The notes beneath the pieces were generated by a model. It had not been told where the DNA came from, did not search any database, and was given only the letters and a program-made list of their open reading frames with translations. A stretch of DNA of 6,147 bases from assembly GCA_014801655.1 (NCBI GenBank), contig JAAVDT010000013.1, positions 1 through 6,147 on the forward strand. Direction: 5' to 3'. Position numbers and translations under genes: made by a program. Source of the DNA: Bacteroides sp. (GTDB lineage: Bacteria > Bacteroidota > Bacteroidia > Bacteroidales > Muribaculaceae). Below are positions 5,757-6,147 of this stretch, one piece after another; the first letter of the stretch is position 1, and each line of letters begins with the position of its first letter.

Positions 5757-5791
5757 TTATTATGGCGGATAAGATGGGTAAAATGTTTGGA

Positions 5792-5819
5792 GGGGGGAGT
5801 GGGGGTTAGTGGGGGCGGG
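5792..5819 (+). other. G-quadruplex motif over a stop codon
   Basis: Four G-runs of 6, 5, 5 and 3 with loops AGT, TTAGT and C fit the canonical G3+N1-7 pattern on the plus strand. The stop codon of the right-hand gene (TTA at 5806-5808 on this strand) lies in the middle loop. The G-rich strand is the template for that gene, so the RNA itself would be C-rich. Confidence 0.6.
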
Positions 5820-6147
5820 TGAGGCGGAGGGAGGATTTTAGGAGGGGGAAGTCGAGGCGGAGGAGGAGGGGGGATTCGAGGGTGGCGGAACATTCGGCGG
5901 TGTGGGGGTGGAGTTCGGCGTCGTACCAGGTTAGGTTGTAGTGGCCCTGGAAGGGGGTGGGGCGGAGTGTTCCTTTGAGCATGCCTTTGTGCCAGCGGGA
6001 GGCGTTGATTTCTGCGCCGTCGATGTAGATGATGTTGAAGTTGGGGCCGGAGGGGATGATGGCTAATGTGTAGGTTCCGCCGGGGCGCATGTAGGCCGGG
6101 TCGGTGTTGCGGTCGAGGTATTGCCAGAGGCCTTCGGGGGCGGAGGG
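5806..6147 (-). CDS. C-terminal part of an unrecognised protein, cut by the window edge
   Basis: The frame is open to the right edge with no start needed: the last 19 codons before the edge read PSAPEGLWQYLDRNTDPAY, so the ATG at 6090 is internal and the visible part is 113 residues. Not recognised. It begins with a motif like EGLWQYLDR, continues GGTYTLAIIPSG, then strand-rich sequence with IIYIDGAEINASRWHKG, GHYNLTWYDAEL and LRLDFPLLKSSLRL at the end, which suggests a beta-sandwich-like C-terminal domain. The coding region is very GC-rich, with a C-rich message, in clear contrast to the paralog block. No terminator hairpin follows the stop codon. Without the N-terminal part neither function nor location can be given. 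Confidence 0.75.
   Translation of the reverse strand, partial: PSAPEGLWQYLDRNTDPAYMRPGGTYTLAIIPSGPNFNIIYIDGAEINASRWHKGMLKGTLRPTPFQGHYNLTWYDAELHPHTAECSATLESPLLLRLDFPLLKSSLRLTRPH

Overview
The window looks like chromosomal DNA from the Bacteroidales; a Muribaculaceae-like gut lineage is my guess, not something the sequence proves. The grounds are several Bacteroidetes-type promoters (-7 element TAnnTTTG with a TTG/TTTG element 19-20 bases upstream), start codons without clear Shine-Dalgarno sequences, and families typical of the phylum: a small PF10771-type winged-helix protein and a PepSY-like (DUF2874-type) lipoprotein.

Left part (1-3024) is ordinary GC-rich chromosome. Reading leftward on the minus strand it holds a periplasmic TPR protein, a 69-residue winged-helix protein and the ribosome-assembly GTPase RsgA. 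Each has its own -7 element, so they look like separate transcription units. A hairpin with eight U lies between the winged-helix gene and rsgA and runs straight into the rsgA promoter. A PepSY-like lipoprotein gene is divergent from the TPR gene. The far left (1-188) holds no gene but has two inverted-repeat structures and a leftward -7 element.

Middle part (3042-5529) is visibly more AT-rich and is the accessory part of the window. Three minus-strand genes encode paralogous 227-228 residue cell-envelope proteins of a family I do not recognise, followed by a small orphan reading frame with no good start codon. The first two paralogs align without a gap over 228 residues with 116 identities by hand count. 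The third is more diverged and carries a lipoprotein-type signal instead of a membrane anchor. Spacings of 49, 88 and 38 bases suggest one transcription unit, probably driven from a promoter at 5725-5756 with a leader of about 190 bases. The block meets the PepSY-like gene tail to tail across 17 bases.

Right end (5806-6147) is very G-rich on the plus strand and holds the 3' part of an unrecognised minus-strand gene that continues beyond the window. A strong G-quadruplex motif covers its stop codon.

No RNA gene, CRISPR array, transposase, phage gene or known defence system was seen. The best candidate for something undescribed is the tandem array of envelope paralogs.
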